In this document: positions 24,075 to 33,440 of the stretch, in pieces
Position numbering within the stretch: position 1 is the stretch's first letter
How the letters are laid out: every line of letters begins with the position of its first letter
Assembly: GCF_017426725.1 (NCBI RefSeq)
Contig: NZ_JAERMS010000015.1
Location: forward strand, 1 to 56,174
Direction of reading: 5' to 3'
DNA from: Prevotella illustrans
GTDB lineage: Bacteria; Bacteroidota; Bacteroidia; Bacteroidales; Bacteroidaceae
Length of the DNA: 56,174 nt
Program-made: the position numbers and the translations under genes
The notes under the pieces: model-generated
Seen by the model: only the letters and a program-made list of their open reading frames with translations
The model's database searches: none
Told to the model about the DNA's origin: nothing

Positions 24075-27000
24075 TTAAAATTTGAGGTTTACGTTCAAAC
24101 CGAAACTTCTTCTCGATGGAAGCGACCCGAATTCGAGTCCCATACCCGTTCCGTTATTATAATTAGAGTCGGGGTCTATATTAGGAACATTCTTGTAAAG
24201 GTTGAAAAGATTGCGTGCGACGAGCGACACTGAGAGCGCGTTGATTACCTTTCCCAGCATTTGTTTTGGGAAAGCATACGACAGAGTCAGCTCTCGTAGC
24301 TTTACATAAGAGTTGTCGTAAATAAACGGGCGCGCCGTTTGCGTTGTCACGTATGACCAATATTCCTGCGGATTGATGTAGATATCGTTCGGTTTATAAG
24401 TTCCGTCTTCTTGCTCAATCACGCCCTTTGCTACATATCCTCCGGTCGGTTTCCAGTCTTTAGCGGCCACACCGGCCGACAAACGCTTCTCTTCCGACTC
24501 ATACCAGCCATCTCGTCCTTCGAGCGTTCCTTTGTGTTTACCGGTGCTATAAGCCGAGCGGGCCGACATCGAATAAAGGTCTGCGCCCACCTTAACATCA
24601 AAGATGGCGCCCATCGAGATGTTCTTATATCTGAGGTTGGTGGTCAATCCGCCGGTCCAATCCCAAGTCGCGTTGCCTAAAACCTTCAGATCGTCGGTCA
24701 TCTTGGGCAGTCCCGTCGTGCCATCGATGAGTATATCTCCGTTGCTATTGCGCAAGAAGTCCTTTCCCATGATACAACCGTAGTTCTCGCCAACCTTCGC
24801 CACGACTTTCACACCAAGCCATCGGGCAGAAGCTAATTCAAATTCGTCTACACCATTGGCCAGTTCTTTCACCTTATTAGAGTTCTTGGCAAAGTTCAAA
24901 TTCAAATCCCAACTGAAGTCCTTTAGCTCTATCGGGCGTGTGTTTAATACGATTTCGATGCCTCGGTTCTCTATATCACCGGCATTAATCAACTGGTATC
25001 TGTAGCCCGAACCATAGGACGTGTTCATCCGGAGGATTTGATCTTTACTGTGCTGATTATAATAAGTAAAGTCAATACCTATTCTGTTGTTCAGAAACTT
25101 CAGCTCAAATCCCAACTCCATGGAGTTAGTCATCGTTGGTTTAAGATTCTTATTAGGAATCACGTCGCCCGAAATCGAAGCCATCGGATAAGAGTCAAAG
25201 CTATTGGAAGCCATCTCGTAAGTCGGCTTTAGCATGTAAGGGCTGGTGTCGTTGCCCACTTTTGCCCACGAGGCACGTAGCTTGCCATAAGGCAATATGG
25301 CCTTGTTGACGTGCATAAGTTCTGAAAACAAAAGGCTTCCAGATACAGAAGGATACCAATATAGATTATTTTTGACGGGGAGAGTGGACGAATAGTCGCC
25401 ACGCAGGGTCATATCTATGAAGGCGAAATTATCATAGGCCAGATTGACGCTACCATAGACAGAGTTGATCTGTTTGCGATAAATCTCCTCCTTGATAGTC
25501 TTCTCCGTAAAGCTCTGGAGTGTTTTCGCGTCGCGCATAATCATGTTTTGCGCGGTCACGATTTGCGTCTTGTTGTCTACCTTATATATATTCCCGCCGA
25601 GCGTGGCGCCATAGTCCCATTTCTTATATTTATCTTTATAGATGGCTAAAAGCTCTGCCGTGTACATTCTGTTTTTATAATCTTTCGTCACGAGCATTCC
25701 ACGTTCGCGTCCGGGCGATGTGGGATAAGCAAAATCCTCAAAGGTGAAATAGTTCATATCCGTACCACCGGTAGCCTGTAATGTCAACTGTTTGAAAGGC
25801 CGATAGCGGACAACGGCCGAACCTTTGTAGTTGTCTTTCTTCGATTCGTTCGACATCTTATGAAGCACCCAATACGGATTGATATTGTAAACATCGCCAT
25901 TGTTCCAGTTATAATATTCTCCATTGATGTCTTCATAGTTGTCGCGGAGCCATTCCTGATCGAACGTTGTTGAGAGCGTCATCAGGTTTTTGGCGATATT
26001 GGCACGATGATCGGCTACGGCCGGTCGGTTTTTAACATCCTCACGCGTGTAAGTTATCTTGAAATCCATGTCAATGGCTTTCGTAATCGTTGTGTTGGCA
26101 CGCAGGTTCAACGTGTTGCGCGACATGTGAGTCTTCGGTATCAGGTCTTTATCTCGCATGTCGGTATAGGTTACACGGATACCGGTCTTGCCCGCTTTCT
26201 TATTAAAAATAAGTGAGTTTGACGTGTTAACGCCTGTTCGGAAGAAGCCATCGATATTGTCTTTGACAACCACATACGGGCGCGCCTTTCCATCAAAGTA
26301 TGACAAAAACAGCCCCGGATCGATTCTCGGGCCCCAGTTTCGGTTGGAGGAGAAGCGGTCGTCAGAGAGCGAAATGCGTCCTTCTGAGCCTTGTCCGAAC
26401 TCATATTGCACGTCATTCCATTTCGTAAGTTGTGTTTCAAGCGTAGTGGTGCTGTTCAATTCTACCGAAAAATCTTTCCGCGCGTCGGCTTTCTTCGTTG
26501 TTATAAGAATCACGCCATGCGACGCCCGGCTACCATATAACGCCGACGCGGCAGGCCCTTTGAGTACGGATATGTTTTCAATGTCGTCGGGATTGATGCT
26601 CGATATTCCGTCGCCAAGGTCGAAACCGCCCCACTGATCGGAACTGTCGAAGTTGGTGTTGTCCATCGGCACGCCGTCGATAACGTAGAGAGGCTGGTTG
26701 TTGCCCGTCAGTTCGGTGCTGCCACGCAGGATTACTCGCGTAGAGCCCGATGGCCCGGTAGCGGTTTGACTGACCGTAAGACCGGCCACTTTTCCGGCCA
26801 ATGAGTTGATGACATTAGGCTCTTTGGCCTTTTGAAGATCCTGTCCTTTGATTTCGCCCAGCGAATATCCCAAGGCTTTACGGTCGCGCTTGATACCCAA
26901 GGCCGTCACAACCACTTCGCCCAAACGCTTGGTATCTTCTTTCAGTACAATGGTCAGAGGCTTGTTGCGTCCATCGGTTTTCACCTCTTGAGTGACATAT

Positions 27001-27242
27001 CCGATGTAGCTCACAACCAGTGTGGTGCCCAAAGGCGCATTAAGGCTGAATCTGCCCTCCATGTTTGATATCGTTCCATCGTTGGAACCTTTCATCATAA
27101 TGCTGGCTCCGACAATGGGTTCGTTGCCCGCGTCTGTCACCCGACCTTTGATTTGCTGGAGCTGCGACTGTGCTTGCGCATCGTTCCCGAGTATCGGGAA
27201 GAAGGATAAAAGCATTAAAAAGAGAAAAAAATGTTTCTTCAT
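24075..27242 (-). CDS. susC: SusC/RagA TonB-linked outer-membrane transporter
   Basis: A 1055-residue TonB-dependent importer. After the signal peptide (about 25 residues) comes a carboxypeptidase-regulatory-like domain (IKGRVTDAGNEPIVGASIMM to VSYIGY), the TonB-interaction segment GEVVVTALGI, the plug (NSLAGKVAGLTVSQ, RGSTELTGNNQPLYVIDGVP, VLKGPAASALYGSRASHGVI) and a 22-strand barrel ending NVNLKF. It imports oligosaccharides bound by SusD, powered by TonB/ExbBD. It leads the minus-strand locus susC-susD-lipoprotein-GH5-GH3. The family symbol does not imply starch; GH5 plus GH3 point to a beta-glucan. Confidence 0.95.
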   Translation of the reverse strand: MKKHFFLFLMLLSFFPILGNDAQAQSQLQQIKGRVTDAGNEPIVGASIMMKGSNDGTISNMEGRFSLNAPLGTTLVVSYIGYVTQEVKTDGRNKPLTIVLKEDTKRLGEVVVTALGIKRDRKALGYSLGEIKGQDLQKAKEPNVINSLAGKVAGLTVSQTATGPSGSTRVILRGSTELTGNNQPLYVIDGVPMDNTNFDSSDQWGGFDLGDGISSINPDDIENISVLKGPAASALYGSRASHGVILITTKKADARKDFSVELNSTTTLETQLTKWNDVQYEFGQGSEGRISLSDDRFSSNRNWGPRIDPGLFLSYFDGKARPYVVVKDNIDGFFRTGVNTSNSLIFNKKAGKTGIRVTYTDMRDKDLIPKTHMSRNTLNLRANTTITKAIDMDFKITYTREDVKNRPAVADHRANIAKNLMTLSTTFDQEWLRDNYEDINGEYYNWNNGDVYNINPYWVLHKMSNESKKDNYKGSAVVRYRPFKQLTLQATGGTDMNYFTFEDFAYPTSPGRERGMLVTKDYKNRMYTAELLAIYKDKYKKWDYGATLGGNIYKVDNKTQIVTAQNMIMRDAKTLQSFTEKTIKEEIYRKQINSVYGSVNLAYDNFAFIDMTLRGDYSSTLPVKNNLYWYPSVSGSLLFSELMHVNKAILPYGKLRASWAKVGNDTSPYMLKPTYEMASNSFDSYPMASISGDVIPNKNLKPTMTNSMELGFELKFLNNRIGIDFTYYNQHSKDQILRMNTSYGSGYRYQLINAGDIENRGIEIVLNTRPIELKDFSWDLNLNFAKNSNKVKELANGVDEFELASARWLGVKVVAKVGENYGCIMGKDFLRNSNGDILIDGTTGLPKMTDDLKVLGNATWDWTGGLTTNLRYKNISMGAIFDVKVGADLYSMSARSAYSTGKHKGTLEGRDGWYESEEKRLSAGVAAKDWKPTGGYVAKGVIEQEDGTYKPNDIYINPQEYWSYVTTQTARPFIYDNSYVKLRELTLSYAFPKQMLGKVINALSVSLVARNLFNLYKNVPNIDPDSNYNNGTGMGLEFGSLPSRRSFGLNVNLKF

Positions 27243-27307
27243 GAGCGGCTATTATATTTAAAGTATGATTCTTGAAAGTAAGCGTTTCCGGTCATTAGGT
27301 TTAATTG

Positions 27308-27315
27308 CAAAGTTA
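27308..27315 (-). promoter_or_regulatory. Promoter -7 element of the susC operon
   Basis: On the minus strand TAACTTTG is an exact TAnnTTTG match, 66 bp upstream of the susC start codon. There is no good -33 TTTG, which fits an activator-dependent promoter. Confidence 0.6.
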
Positions 27316-27341
27316 TGAAAAGTTAGGAGCAGGAATGTTAG

Positions 27342-27376
27342 AAATCTATCGGAAAGTCTTTAAAATCTATCGGAAA
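27342..27376 (-). promoter_or_regulatory. Two identical 14-bp direct repeats, probable regulator site
   Basis: AAATCTATCGGAAA occurs at 27342-27355 and again at 27363-27376, with 21 bp from start to start, or two helical turns. The pair lies just upstream of the -33 region of the susC promoter, where an AraC-type activator would bind. The obvious candidate is the divergently encoded hybrid sensor at 27899, whose C-terminus is an AraC-type domain. Confidence 0.65.
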
Positions 27377-27535
27377 ATGGCTTTGAAATAACTTGACAAG
27401 TGGCTCAAAATGCTTGCGTTATTCTGCAAAACAAATCTTTTGTTCGCAAATACGCGAATTTTAGGTGTGTTTATATCTTGCTGAAAATCAGTTACTTCTG
27501 CATTATTGGCAAATTCTTGTTCATGTTTTGTCGCT

Positions 27536-27645
27536 CATTGTATATGCTTTTGCGTGATAAAAGCAGCCCTTTGGCGATGCAAAAGCATAGCTTTGAGCTT
27601 GTAAAAGCACTGCTTTGACCGTCTAAAAGCATAGCTAACGCGAAT
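27536..27645. repeat. 22-bp repeat array B (five units)
   Basis: Units of exactly 22 bp start at 27536, 27558, 27580, 27602 and 27624. The middle units are the best examples of the family: CAAAAGCATAGCTTTGAG and TAAAAGCACTGCTTTGAC. Unit 2 has the CAGCCCTTT variant and unit 5 loses the right half of the core (CATAGCTAACG), as in arrays A and D. AATCAG starts at 27486, exactly 50 bp before unit 1. The array sits between the susC and regulator promoters. Confidence 0.85.
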
Positions 27646-27845
27646 TTTAAGCTAAATATTCATCGCTCAATCCTTATTTTTGTTCCCGGAAATTGTTAGA
27701 TGCTCCAATTTTGGAAGGTCGTTTTTGGTGAATAGAATTTGACAAATCACTCTTTCTTGAGTGTGTGAAGACGACTGAGCGAAGCCCGACGGAGTGGATC
27801 ATGCGCAAAGAAGGTGGACAGAACGTGATAAATCATACCCTTCGT

Positions 27846-27877
27846 TTTGCGCCTCTTCAAAAAAAACAGTATTTTTG
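27846..27877 (+). promoter_or_regulatory. Promoter of the hybrid two-component regulator gene
   Basis: TTTG (27846-27849) and TATTTTTG (27870-27877) are 20 bp apart. The start codon at 27899 is 21 bp downstream, which supports ATG 27899 over an upstream GTG at 27794. Confidence 0.75.
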
Positions 27878-27898
27878 CAATTACCAGTTGATAATACG

Positions 27899-30800
27899 AT
27901 GAAAAGATTATTGATAGCAGTTTTTCTTCTGTGGACGTCGCTCTGTGGTGTCCGTTCTGCCATTCAAAGCGATATGTTTCGCTGCTATCAGATTTTCACC
28001 GACCATGGTCTGAGCAGCGACAGAGTGTTTTCGCTGTGTCGCGATGGCTGGGGGCGCATGTGGATTGCCACCAAATCAGGGGTGGACTGCTATGATGGCA
28101 CGCGGCTACGCAACTACCGTTTGTTCGGCAGTGGGGTGGTAGAAGACGACATGGGACGCAAAATCAGGCTTTGCAAAGCGACTGATAGAGGCGTAATAGC
28201 CTATACCAATGCCGGGAAGATTTTCGTTTTCGATCCGTATGCCGACCGGTTTTGTTTGCGCATTGACCTGCGAAGAATACTGAAACGTTCTGTTTATCTC
28301 AATGGACTGACCATCGATGGCTCGCTGATTTATGCCTGCATGTCGGAAGGCGTTTATAAAATCGGGGCCGATTGGAAAGATGTCCGTCCTGTTCTTCGCG
28401 TCAAAGTCTCTGATGTAGCCGTCGATTCCGCTTATATTTATATGGCTACGGATAAGGGAGTGTGTCGCTTGCCGAAGACAGGACGGCAGGGCGGAAAGTG
28501 GATTTTCAGCGGAGTCAGCGTGCAAACTCTATTTCCCGACTGGCAGACCGGGCTGCTCTGGGCCGGCACGAAGCACCAAGGCGTATTGATTTATGACTGT
28601 CGGCATGAACAAAATGTTTCCGTTTCCCGACTTGCTCCCTTACCGGATAAGACCTTTCGGAGCATTTCGGTTTATGACAAAACAACCTTGTTGCTTGGCG
28701 TCGATGGCGAAGGCGTCTATGCCGCACGGCGCGATGGTTCGGCCGCATGGAAACTGTTCTGTACAAACGGTACTGCCGAGACGCGGTTGAAATCTAATGA
28801 TATTTACGATGTGATGAGCGATGGCAGCGGCAATATCTGGATAGGGAAATACACCGAGGGCATAACCATCTGCAATCTGTTACGATCGCGCTATCGGATA
28901 GAGCGACACGAATCGGGAAATCAGCAAAGCATCGTGAACGACCATGTCAATGCCACGCTCGAAGACCGTCACGGGAATCTTTGGTACGCTACCGACGACG
29001 GACTCAGTATCAGGTCGGCGGCAGGCCGCTGGAAGCATCTTTATCAGGGAAAAGTGTTTCTGACGCTCTGTCGCGGAGCGCAAGATGACGTGTGGGCCGG
29101 CAGCTATGGTTTCGGCGCATGGCGGCTGGATAGTAGCGGACGCTTGCTGCAGCGGTTCACAACCTCGAACTCTCCGCTTACCACCAATCAGATATACTAT
29201 ATTTATAAGGATCGTTGTGCCAACCTCTGGATGGGCGGAATCAAAGGCTCGCTCATCCGATTGTCGCCTGAAAGCGTGTTTAGCAGTTATCCGGTCGACT
29301 TAATTCGCCATATAACGGCTATCGACGCGAATACCCTTGCCTTTGCTACGGCCAACGGGTTTTACACGATAGGCATGCAAGGCGATGAGCTTCGGAAGCA
29401 TTTCGACTATCCTAAACGATACGGCGTGCGAACCAATAGCTACATCAACTTTATTTGTCCGATGGACAAAACGAGGCTGTGGCTGGCCACGGATGGCGGC
29501 GGTCTTGTGCTGTATAATATCCTGATGAAGCAGGCTAAGGTCTATACGACGCGTGACGGACTGCCCTCTAACTATGTCTACAGTGTAGCGATTGACAAGA
29601 AAAACAGGGTTTGGGTGAGCACCGATCACGGACTTGCTTATATGGAACACGGCACAGATACAAACGCAAAGTTCGCCTCTTTGAGTACGCTCAATGAGCA
29701 AGTGTCAAACTATAATTCTGCCGCGTTTTCACGATTGGGCGACGGTCGCTTTGTTTATGGTAGTAACAACGGCGCCATTGCGTTTGATCCGATGGCGTTC
29801 GGCAATTACCATTATCGGGCGCCCTTGCGAGTATATGCTTTCAGGGTGACGCATCCGTCAGGGAAGAATGACAGTCAGCGTGATACGGAAGTAAATAAAA
29901 TGCTGCTTCAGGACAGGCATATCAGGCTGGCGCATGATGAAAATATCTTTACCATTTCTTTTTCTTCAATCTCGTTTCAATATCAAAACGATATTCTGTA
30001 TACGTATCGTATGGAGAACTTCGACCGCAACTGGTCTGCTCCCTCCGGAACTACCGAGGCACGCTACACCAACCTTCCGCCGGGCGATTATGTGTTCCAT
30101 GTGCGTAGCACGAGCAGAAATACCGGTAAAAAGATAGGCGAGGCTCGGTTGGCTATCCATATTTCGCAGCCTTGGTGGAACACGTTGTGGGCTTGGATGG
30201 CCTATTTGTTGCTGGCGTCGCTGGCGCTTTACAGCATTTGGCGTAATTATACAGGCAAGCTTGAAAGGGCGGATTTCAAGAAGAAAATGCAGTTTTTCGT
30301 GAATACCGCCCATGATATACGGACGCCGGTAACGCTGATTATCAATCCGTTAAGAGATTTGGACAGCCGTAATGGTTTGTCGCGTGAAGACCGCCGGTTG
30401 CTTTCCTTAGCCTTGAACAGCGCACGAAACCTCTATCATTTTACGACCGAACTGTTGGATTTTCAAAAGATGGGCGTTCATGCGCAGAGCGGTAAGAAGA
30501 TGAAAGTGGCAAACTATGATTTAAAAGCCTATATGGCAGAAGTCGTGGGGAATTGTTCTTCGCTGTTTAAAGAAAAGGAAATCCTTTCCCGTTTGATAGT
30601 TCCGAAGGAAGAAGTCATGGTCTGGATGAACCGTGAAAAGATAGATCACGTATTGTATAATGTGATATCGAATGCCGTAAAATACAACCGCCATGGTGGG
30701 AAAGTTATCATGAAGCTGTGGCAGAATAAGCGTAATGTCATCGTTGCGGTTCGTGATACCGGCATCGGTATTCCGCGGCAATCACAGAAAAAGCTCTTCA

Positions 30801-31948
30801 CGTTGTTTTATCGTGCGGCGAATGTTGTCGATAGTAACCAGAGTGGCAATGGGTTAGGGCTGGCTTTTGCGCGTGAGATTATGAGGATGCACAAAGGAGA
30901 CATCACTTTCAACAGCGTGGAAGGTAAGGGAACCACCTTCTTTATTGTCTTTCCAAAACGGAACTTCCATAGGAAATGGTCTCAGTTGTTGCCGAAATTG
31001 AATGCCGACGCGGTTGCAGAGTTGAGGCCGGAAGACACATATAATGCCACGGAACCTTTGCCTCAGATATATAATAAGGTGGAACTTGAGCATGAAAGTG
31101 TAACGCCGAGCGCCTCGCCTCTGAAGCGCCTGATGATTATAGAAGACAATGACGAACTGCGTTTCTATCTGCATCATGTCTTTGAGGCTGACTATCAGGT
31201 AGTCGATATGCCCGACGGAGAACGTGCGCTCGACTATTTGCAACAGAATATGGTAGATTTTATCATCAGTGATGTGATGATGCCGGGAATACAAGGGGAT
31301 GTCTTATGCCGTAGAATCAAAAGCGCGGTTGAGACATCGCATATCCCCGTTATTCTGCTTACGGGCAAAGTGGGGCGTGAGGATGCGATAAAAGGCCTTG
31401 ATAGTGGGGCTGACGATTATATTCCAAAGCCGTTTGACTCGGAAATGCTCAAAGCGAAGGTGCGCAATATGATAACCAGTCAGAATCGGTTGCGTGAGAA
31501 TATTGTGCGGCAATACAGCCTTAGGCACGATGCGGATGACAATATTCGGGAAGCGACAGATGAGGAAAGCCGTCTGTTATTCAATGCTGTTGATCAGCAG
31601 TTTCTTGACCATTGCATCTTATATGTTAAAGAAAATATGAACAAACCGGACTTTAATATCAATGCTCTGTGTAGGGAAATAGCGATGAGTCGTACCGTCT
31701 TATATGAGAAATTGAAAGCTCTGACAGGACAATCGCCCGGAGAATTCATCATGATTATACGCATGCGGAGGGCTGCCGAACTATTGCAGAATGGTGAACA
31801 AGTGCAGGATGTGGCCGTAAAAATAGGAATGGCTGACGCAAGTTACTTCAGTACGGTTTTCAAAAAGCATTATGGAATTTCGCCGAGTAGATTTAAAAAG
31901 AAGCCGTCATCAAATACTCCGGATGGTGTAAAACAGCCCCTTTTATGA
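27899..31948 (+). CDS. Hybrid two-component system regulator (HTCS) of the glycan locus
   Basis: A 1349-residue one-protein two-component system. It has a signal peptide, then a periplasmic sensor of about 14 propeller repeats (for example DVMSDGSGNIWIGKYTEGIT and IDKKNRVWVSTDHGLAY) and a Y_Y_Y domain. A membrane helix follows (LWAWMAYLLLASLALYSIW). Next come HisKA with His805 in NTAHDIRTP, an ATPase domain (DTGIGIPRQ and GNGLGLAFA), a receiver with Asp1125 in ISDVMMPG, and a C-terminal AraC-type DNA-binding domain (SRTVLYEKLKALTGQSPGEF). HTCS proteins sense a breakdown oligosaccharide in the periplasm and switch on the adjacent locus. It is divergent from susC. Confidence 0.95.
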   Translation: MKRLLIAVFLLWTSLCGVRSAIQSDMFRCYQIFTDHGLSSDRVFSLCRDGWGRMWIATKSGVDCYDGTRLRNYRLFGSGVVEDDMGRKIRLCKATDRGVIAYTNAGKIFVFDPYADRFCLRIDLRRILKRSVYLNGLTIDGSLIYACMSEGVYKIGADWKDVRPVLRVKVSDVAVDSAYIYMATDKGVCRLPKTGRQGGKWIFSGVSVQTLFPDWQTGLLWAGTKHQGVLIYDCRHEQNVSVSRLAPLPDKTFRSISVYDKTTLLLGVDGEGVYAARRDGSAAWKLFCTNGTAETRLKSNDIYDVMSDGSGNIWIGKYTEGITICNLLRSRYRIERHESGNQQSIVNDHVNATLEDRHGNLWYATDDGLSIRSAAGRWKHLYQGKVFLTLCRGAQDDVWAGSYGFGAWRLDSSGRLLQRFTTSNSPLTTNQIYYIYKDRCANLWMGGIKGSLIRLSPESVFSSYPVDLIRHITAIDANTLAFATANGFYTIGMQGDELRKHFDYPKRYGVRTNSYINFICPMDKTRLWLATDGGGLVLYNILMKQAKVYTTRDGLPSNYVYSVAIDKKNRVWVSTDHGLAYMEHGTDTNAKFASLSTLNEQVSNYNSAAFSRLGDGRFVYGSNNGAIAFDPMAFGNYHYRAPLRVYAFRVTHPSGKNDSQRDTEVNKMLLQDRHIRLAHDENIFTISFSSISFQYQNDILYTYRMENFDRNWSAPSGTTEARYTNLPPGDYVFHVRSTSRNTGKKIGEARLAIHISQPWWNTLWAWMAYLLLASLALYSIWRNYTGKLERADFKKKMQFFVNTAHDIRTPVTLIINPLRDLDSRNGLSREDRRLLSLALNSARNLYHFTTELLDFQKMGVHAQSGKKMKVANYDLKAYMAEVVGNCSSLFKEKEILSRLIVPKEEVMVWMNREKIDHVLYNVISNAVKYNRHGGKVIMKLWQNKRNVIVAVRDTGIGIPRQSQKKLFTLFYRAANVVDSNQSGNGLGLAFAREIMRMHKGDITFNSVEGKGTTFFIVFPKRNFHRKWSQLLPKLNADAVAELRPEDTYNATEPLPQIYNKVELEHESVTPSASPLKRLMIIEDNDELRFYLHHVFEADYQVVDMPDGERALDYLQQNMVDFIISDVMMPGIQGDVLCRRIKSAVETSHIPVILLTGKVGREDAIKGLDSGADDYIPKPFDSEMLKAKVRNMITSQNRLRENIVRQYSLRHDADDNIREATDEESRLLFNAVDQQFLDHCILYVKENMNKPDFNINALCREIAMSRTVLYEKLKALTGQSPGEFIMIIRMRRAAELLQNGEQVQDVAVKIGMADASYFSTVFKKHYGISPSRFKKKPSSNTPDGVKQPLL

Positions 31949-31973
31949 CTTTGATTTTACGTTTCTCTTATCC

Positions 31974-32061
31974 TTCTATATGGAAATCTATATCCCGCTA
32001 TATAGAAGTCTATATCCTTCTATATGGAAATCTATATCCCGCTATATGGAAGTTTATATCT
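31974..32061. repeat. Second type of 22-bp array: phased CTATAT steps
   Basis: Four units of exactly 22 bp start at 31974, 31996, 32018 and 32040. Units 1 and 3 are identical; units 2 and 4 form a second kind, so the true period is 44. Each unit contains CTATAT (TTATAT once) twice, 11 bp apart, giving eight phased steps at about one helical turn. It follows the HTCS stop codon by 25 bp and precedes the tRNA promoter. Sequence is unrelated to the GCTTT arrays although the period is the same. Confidence 0.85.
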
Positions 32062-32120
32062 CAATAATCCTTTTTCACGCGATTATTTTGAATGTAATTG
32101 AATAAAAAACTTCTATTTTC

Positions 32121-32152
32121 TTTGTACGTTTCATTTAAAAGTATTACCTTTG
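32121..32152 (+). promoter_or_regulatory. Promoter of the tRNA-Met gene
   Basis: TTTG (32121-32124) and TACCTTTG (32145-32152) have a 20-bp spacer. The mature tRNA starts 37 bp downstream. Confidence 0.8.
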
Positions 32153-32188
32153 CGCTCGCAAATGCAAAATAGCATTGCTGAAAATGAT

Positions 32189-32262
32189 GGCGGGATAGCT
32201 CAGCTGGTTAGAGCGTCGGATTCATAATCCGGAGGTCGTGGGTTCGGGTCCCACCCCCGCTA
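32189..32262 (+). tRNA. tRNA-Met (anticodon CAT)
   Basis: A 74-nt cloverleaf without encoded CCA. D-arm stem GCTC/GAGC, anticodon stem TCGGA/TCCGG around loop TTCATAA (anticodon CAT), variable loop, and T-arm GTGGG/CCCAC around TTCGGGT. The acceptor arm GGCGGGA/CCCCGCT has a G-T first pair and an A-C seventh pair. The first pair is not the C-A mismatch of initiator tRNA, so elongator Met is likely; a lysidine-type tRNA-Ile (CAT) cannot be fully excluded. Confidence 0.9.
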
Positions 32263-32734
32263 CAAATAATGACTGTTAATCGATTGATTATCGGTCATTT
32301 TTATTTTTGTAAGGGACAATTAAGGGACAACTTACAACACACACGCCATTTTGGAGGCTTAAAAGCCTCATCTATCCATATCATTTACATATTTTGGACG
32401 TTGCACATTCTCTACCGAGCCGCAAATCCTGCGAATTTTTGCCAGAGGTCCTTCGGAGATCTAACACGAAGTCCCGGTTACGGTTGCCATTGGTAGGAAT
32501 GAACTTTGCGAGCGTGGTTCGCCACGGTCGCAATATTGCTTGTTGGACAAAACGATTGCAGGGCAGCCTATGCTCCCTATAACCATTCATTTTGGCATGA
32601 AATTAACTAAAATGGCGCTATTTTGACATATTTTTATTGTTTTTGCAGGCAAGGTTTTTCTCGAATCGGTATTTAATATACGAATCGCGATTAACTCATT
32701 TATTTATAAGTAACGTATTATAAACTCAAAAACA
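32263..32734. other. Non-coding stretch downstream of the tRNA, possible integration scar
   Basis: No supported gene. AAGGGACAA occurs twice close together (about 32310-32330) within a larger inverted TTGTAAG/CTTACAA. The next 250 bp has higher GC and no start-to-stop frame that looks real. tRNA 3' flanks are common targets of integrative elements, so this may be the scar of one; no integrase remnant was recognised. Confidence 0.3.
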
Positions 32735-33298
32735 ATGAAAAAGAAAACTGTTTTTAATTTAATAGTATTAATGGTTTGCAGCCTGAGTACCGTCATGTTC
32801 ACGTCTTGCAGTAAGGATGATGACATCAAGAAAAAGACTTTGAAATTCAATGTAGCGAAAGTAGAAGTCACTCCTATGGGCACGGCAGAAGTAACGATTG
32901 GCAATGGAACTCAGCCTTTTACAGTGAAGTCGAGTGACGAAAAATTGGCAACGGTTACGGTCGCGAAGAATATTCTCACGGTGACAGGTGTCAAAGAGGG
33001 TAAAGGAACGATTATGGTTACCGACAAGGATAAAGTTATGGGAACGCTTCCGTTCATGGTCGTTGCCCCCTTGTCTTTCGACAAACAAAATGTTGAAGTA
33101 ACTGTAGGACAAGAAGTAATGGTAACTGTTAAGTCTGGCGCTAAGCCATATACCGCCATGGTGAAGGACGCAGGCACCGCCACAGCCAGTGTAAAAGAGG
33201 ACAAAGTAACCATCAAGGGTGCCAAGAAAGGAACTACAACGGTTACTGTTCGCGATAAAAATAAAAAGCAGGGTGTTATCTCTGTAACGGTAAAATAA
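32735..33298 (+). CDS. Lipoprotein with two bacterial Ig-like (BIG2-type) repeats
   Basis: A 187-residue lipoprotein: signal peptide with lipobox FTSC (Cys25), then two tandem domains of about 75 residues. Both follow the BIG2 pattern of a strand opening (KVEVTPMGTAEVTIGNGTQP; NVEVTVGQEVMVTVKSGAKP), a middle strand (LATVTVAKNILTVTGVKEGK; TASVKEDKVTIKGAKKGTT) and a closing strand (GTIMVTDKDK; TVTVRDKNK). Such domains are surface adhesion or spacer modules. The two halves resemble each other enough to be an internal duplication. The gene is monocistronic and ends at a strong hairpin. No binding partner can be inferred. Confidence 0.85.
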   Translation: MKKKTVFNLIVLMVCSLSTVMFTSCSKDDDIKKKTLKFNVAKVEVTPMGTAEVTIGNGTQPFTVKSSDEKLATVTVAKNILTVTGVKEGKGTIMVTDKDKVMGTLPFMVVAPLSFDKQNVEVTVGQEVMVTVKSGAKPYTAMVKDAGTATASVKEDKVTIKGAKKGTTTVTVRDKNKKQGVISVTVK

Positions 33299-33336
33299 CA
33301 GAGGCATCCATCGCTTGCATGCGTGTTTCACAATAA

Positions 33337-33380
33337 AGAATCCGGTTCTTTCGTGTAATCAATACGAAGAACCGGATTCT
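33337..33380. terminator. Hairpin between convergent genes
   Basis: AGAATCCGGTTCTT and AAGAACCGGATTCT are perfect inverted arms, extended by an inner CGT/ACG. It lies 38 bp after the Ig-like lipoprotein gene and 60 bp after the stop of the convergent maturase gene, so it could serve both. The T-tract is weak. Confidence 0.75.
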
Positions 33381-33440
33381 CCGTTATATGACTACAAGCA
33401 AATACGAGTCTGATATTTATCATGACACGAAGATGAAAGC

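Noticed and set aside
27794..27898. Upstream GTG start for the HTCS gene
   Set aside because: It would add 35 residues ahead of a good signal peptide and lies before the promoter at 27846-27877.
32189..32262. Initiator tRNA-fMet
   Set aside because: The first acceptor pair is G-T rather than an unpaired C-A, and the anticodon stem lacks the three G-C pairs in the initiator pattern.
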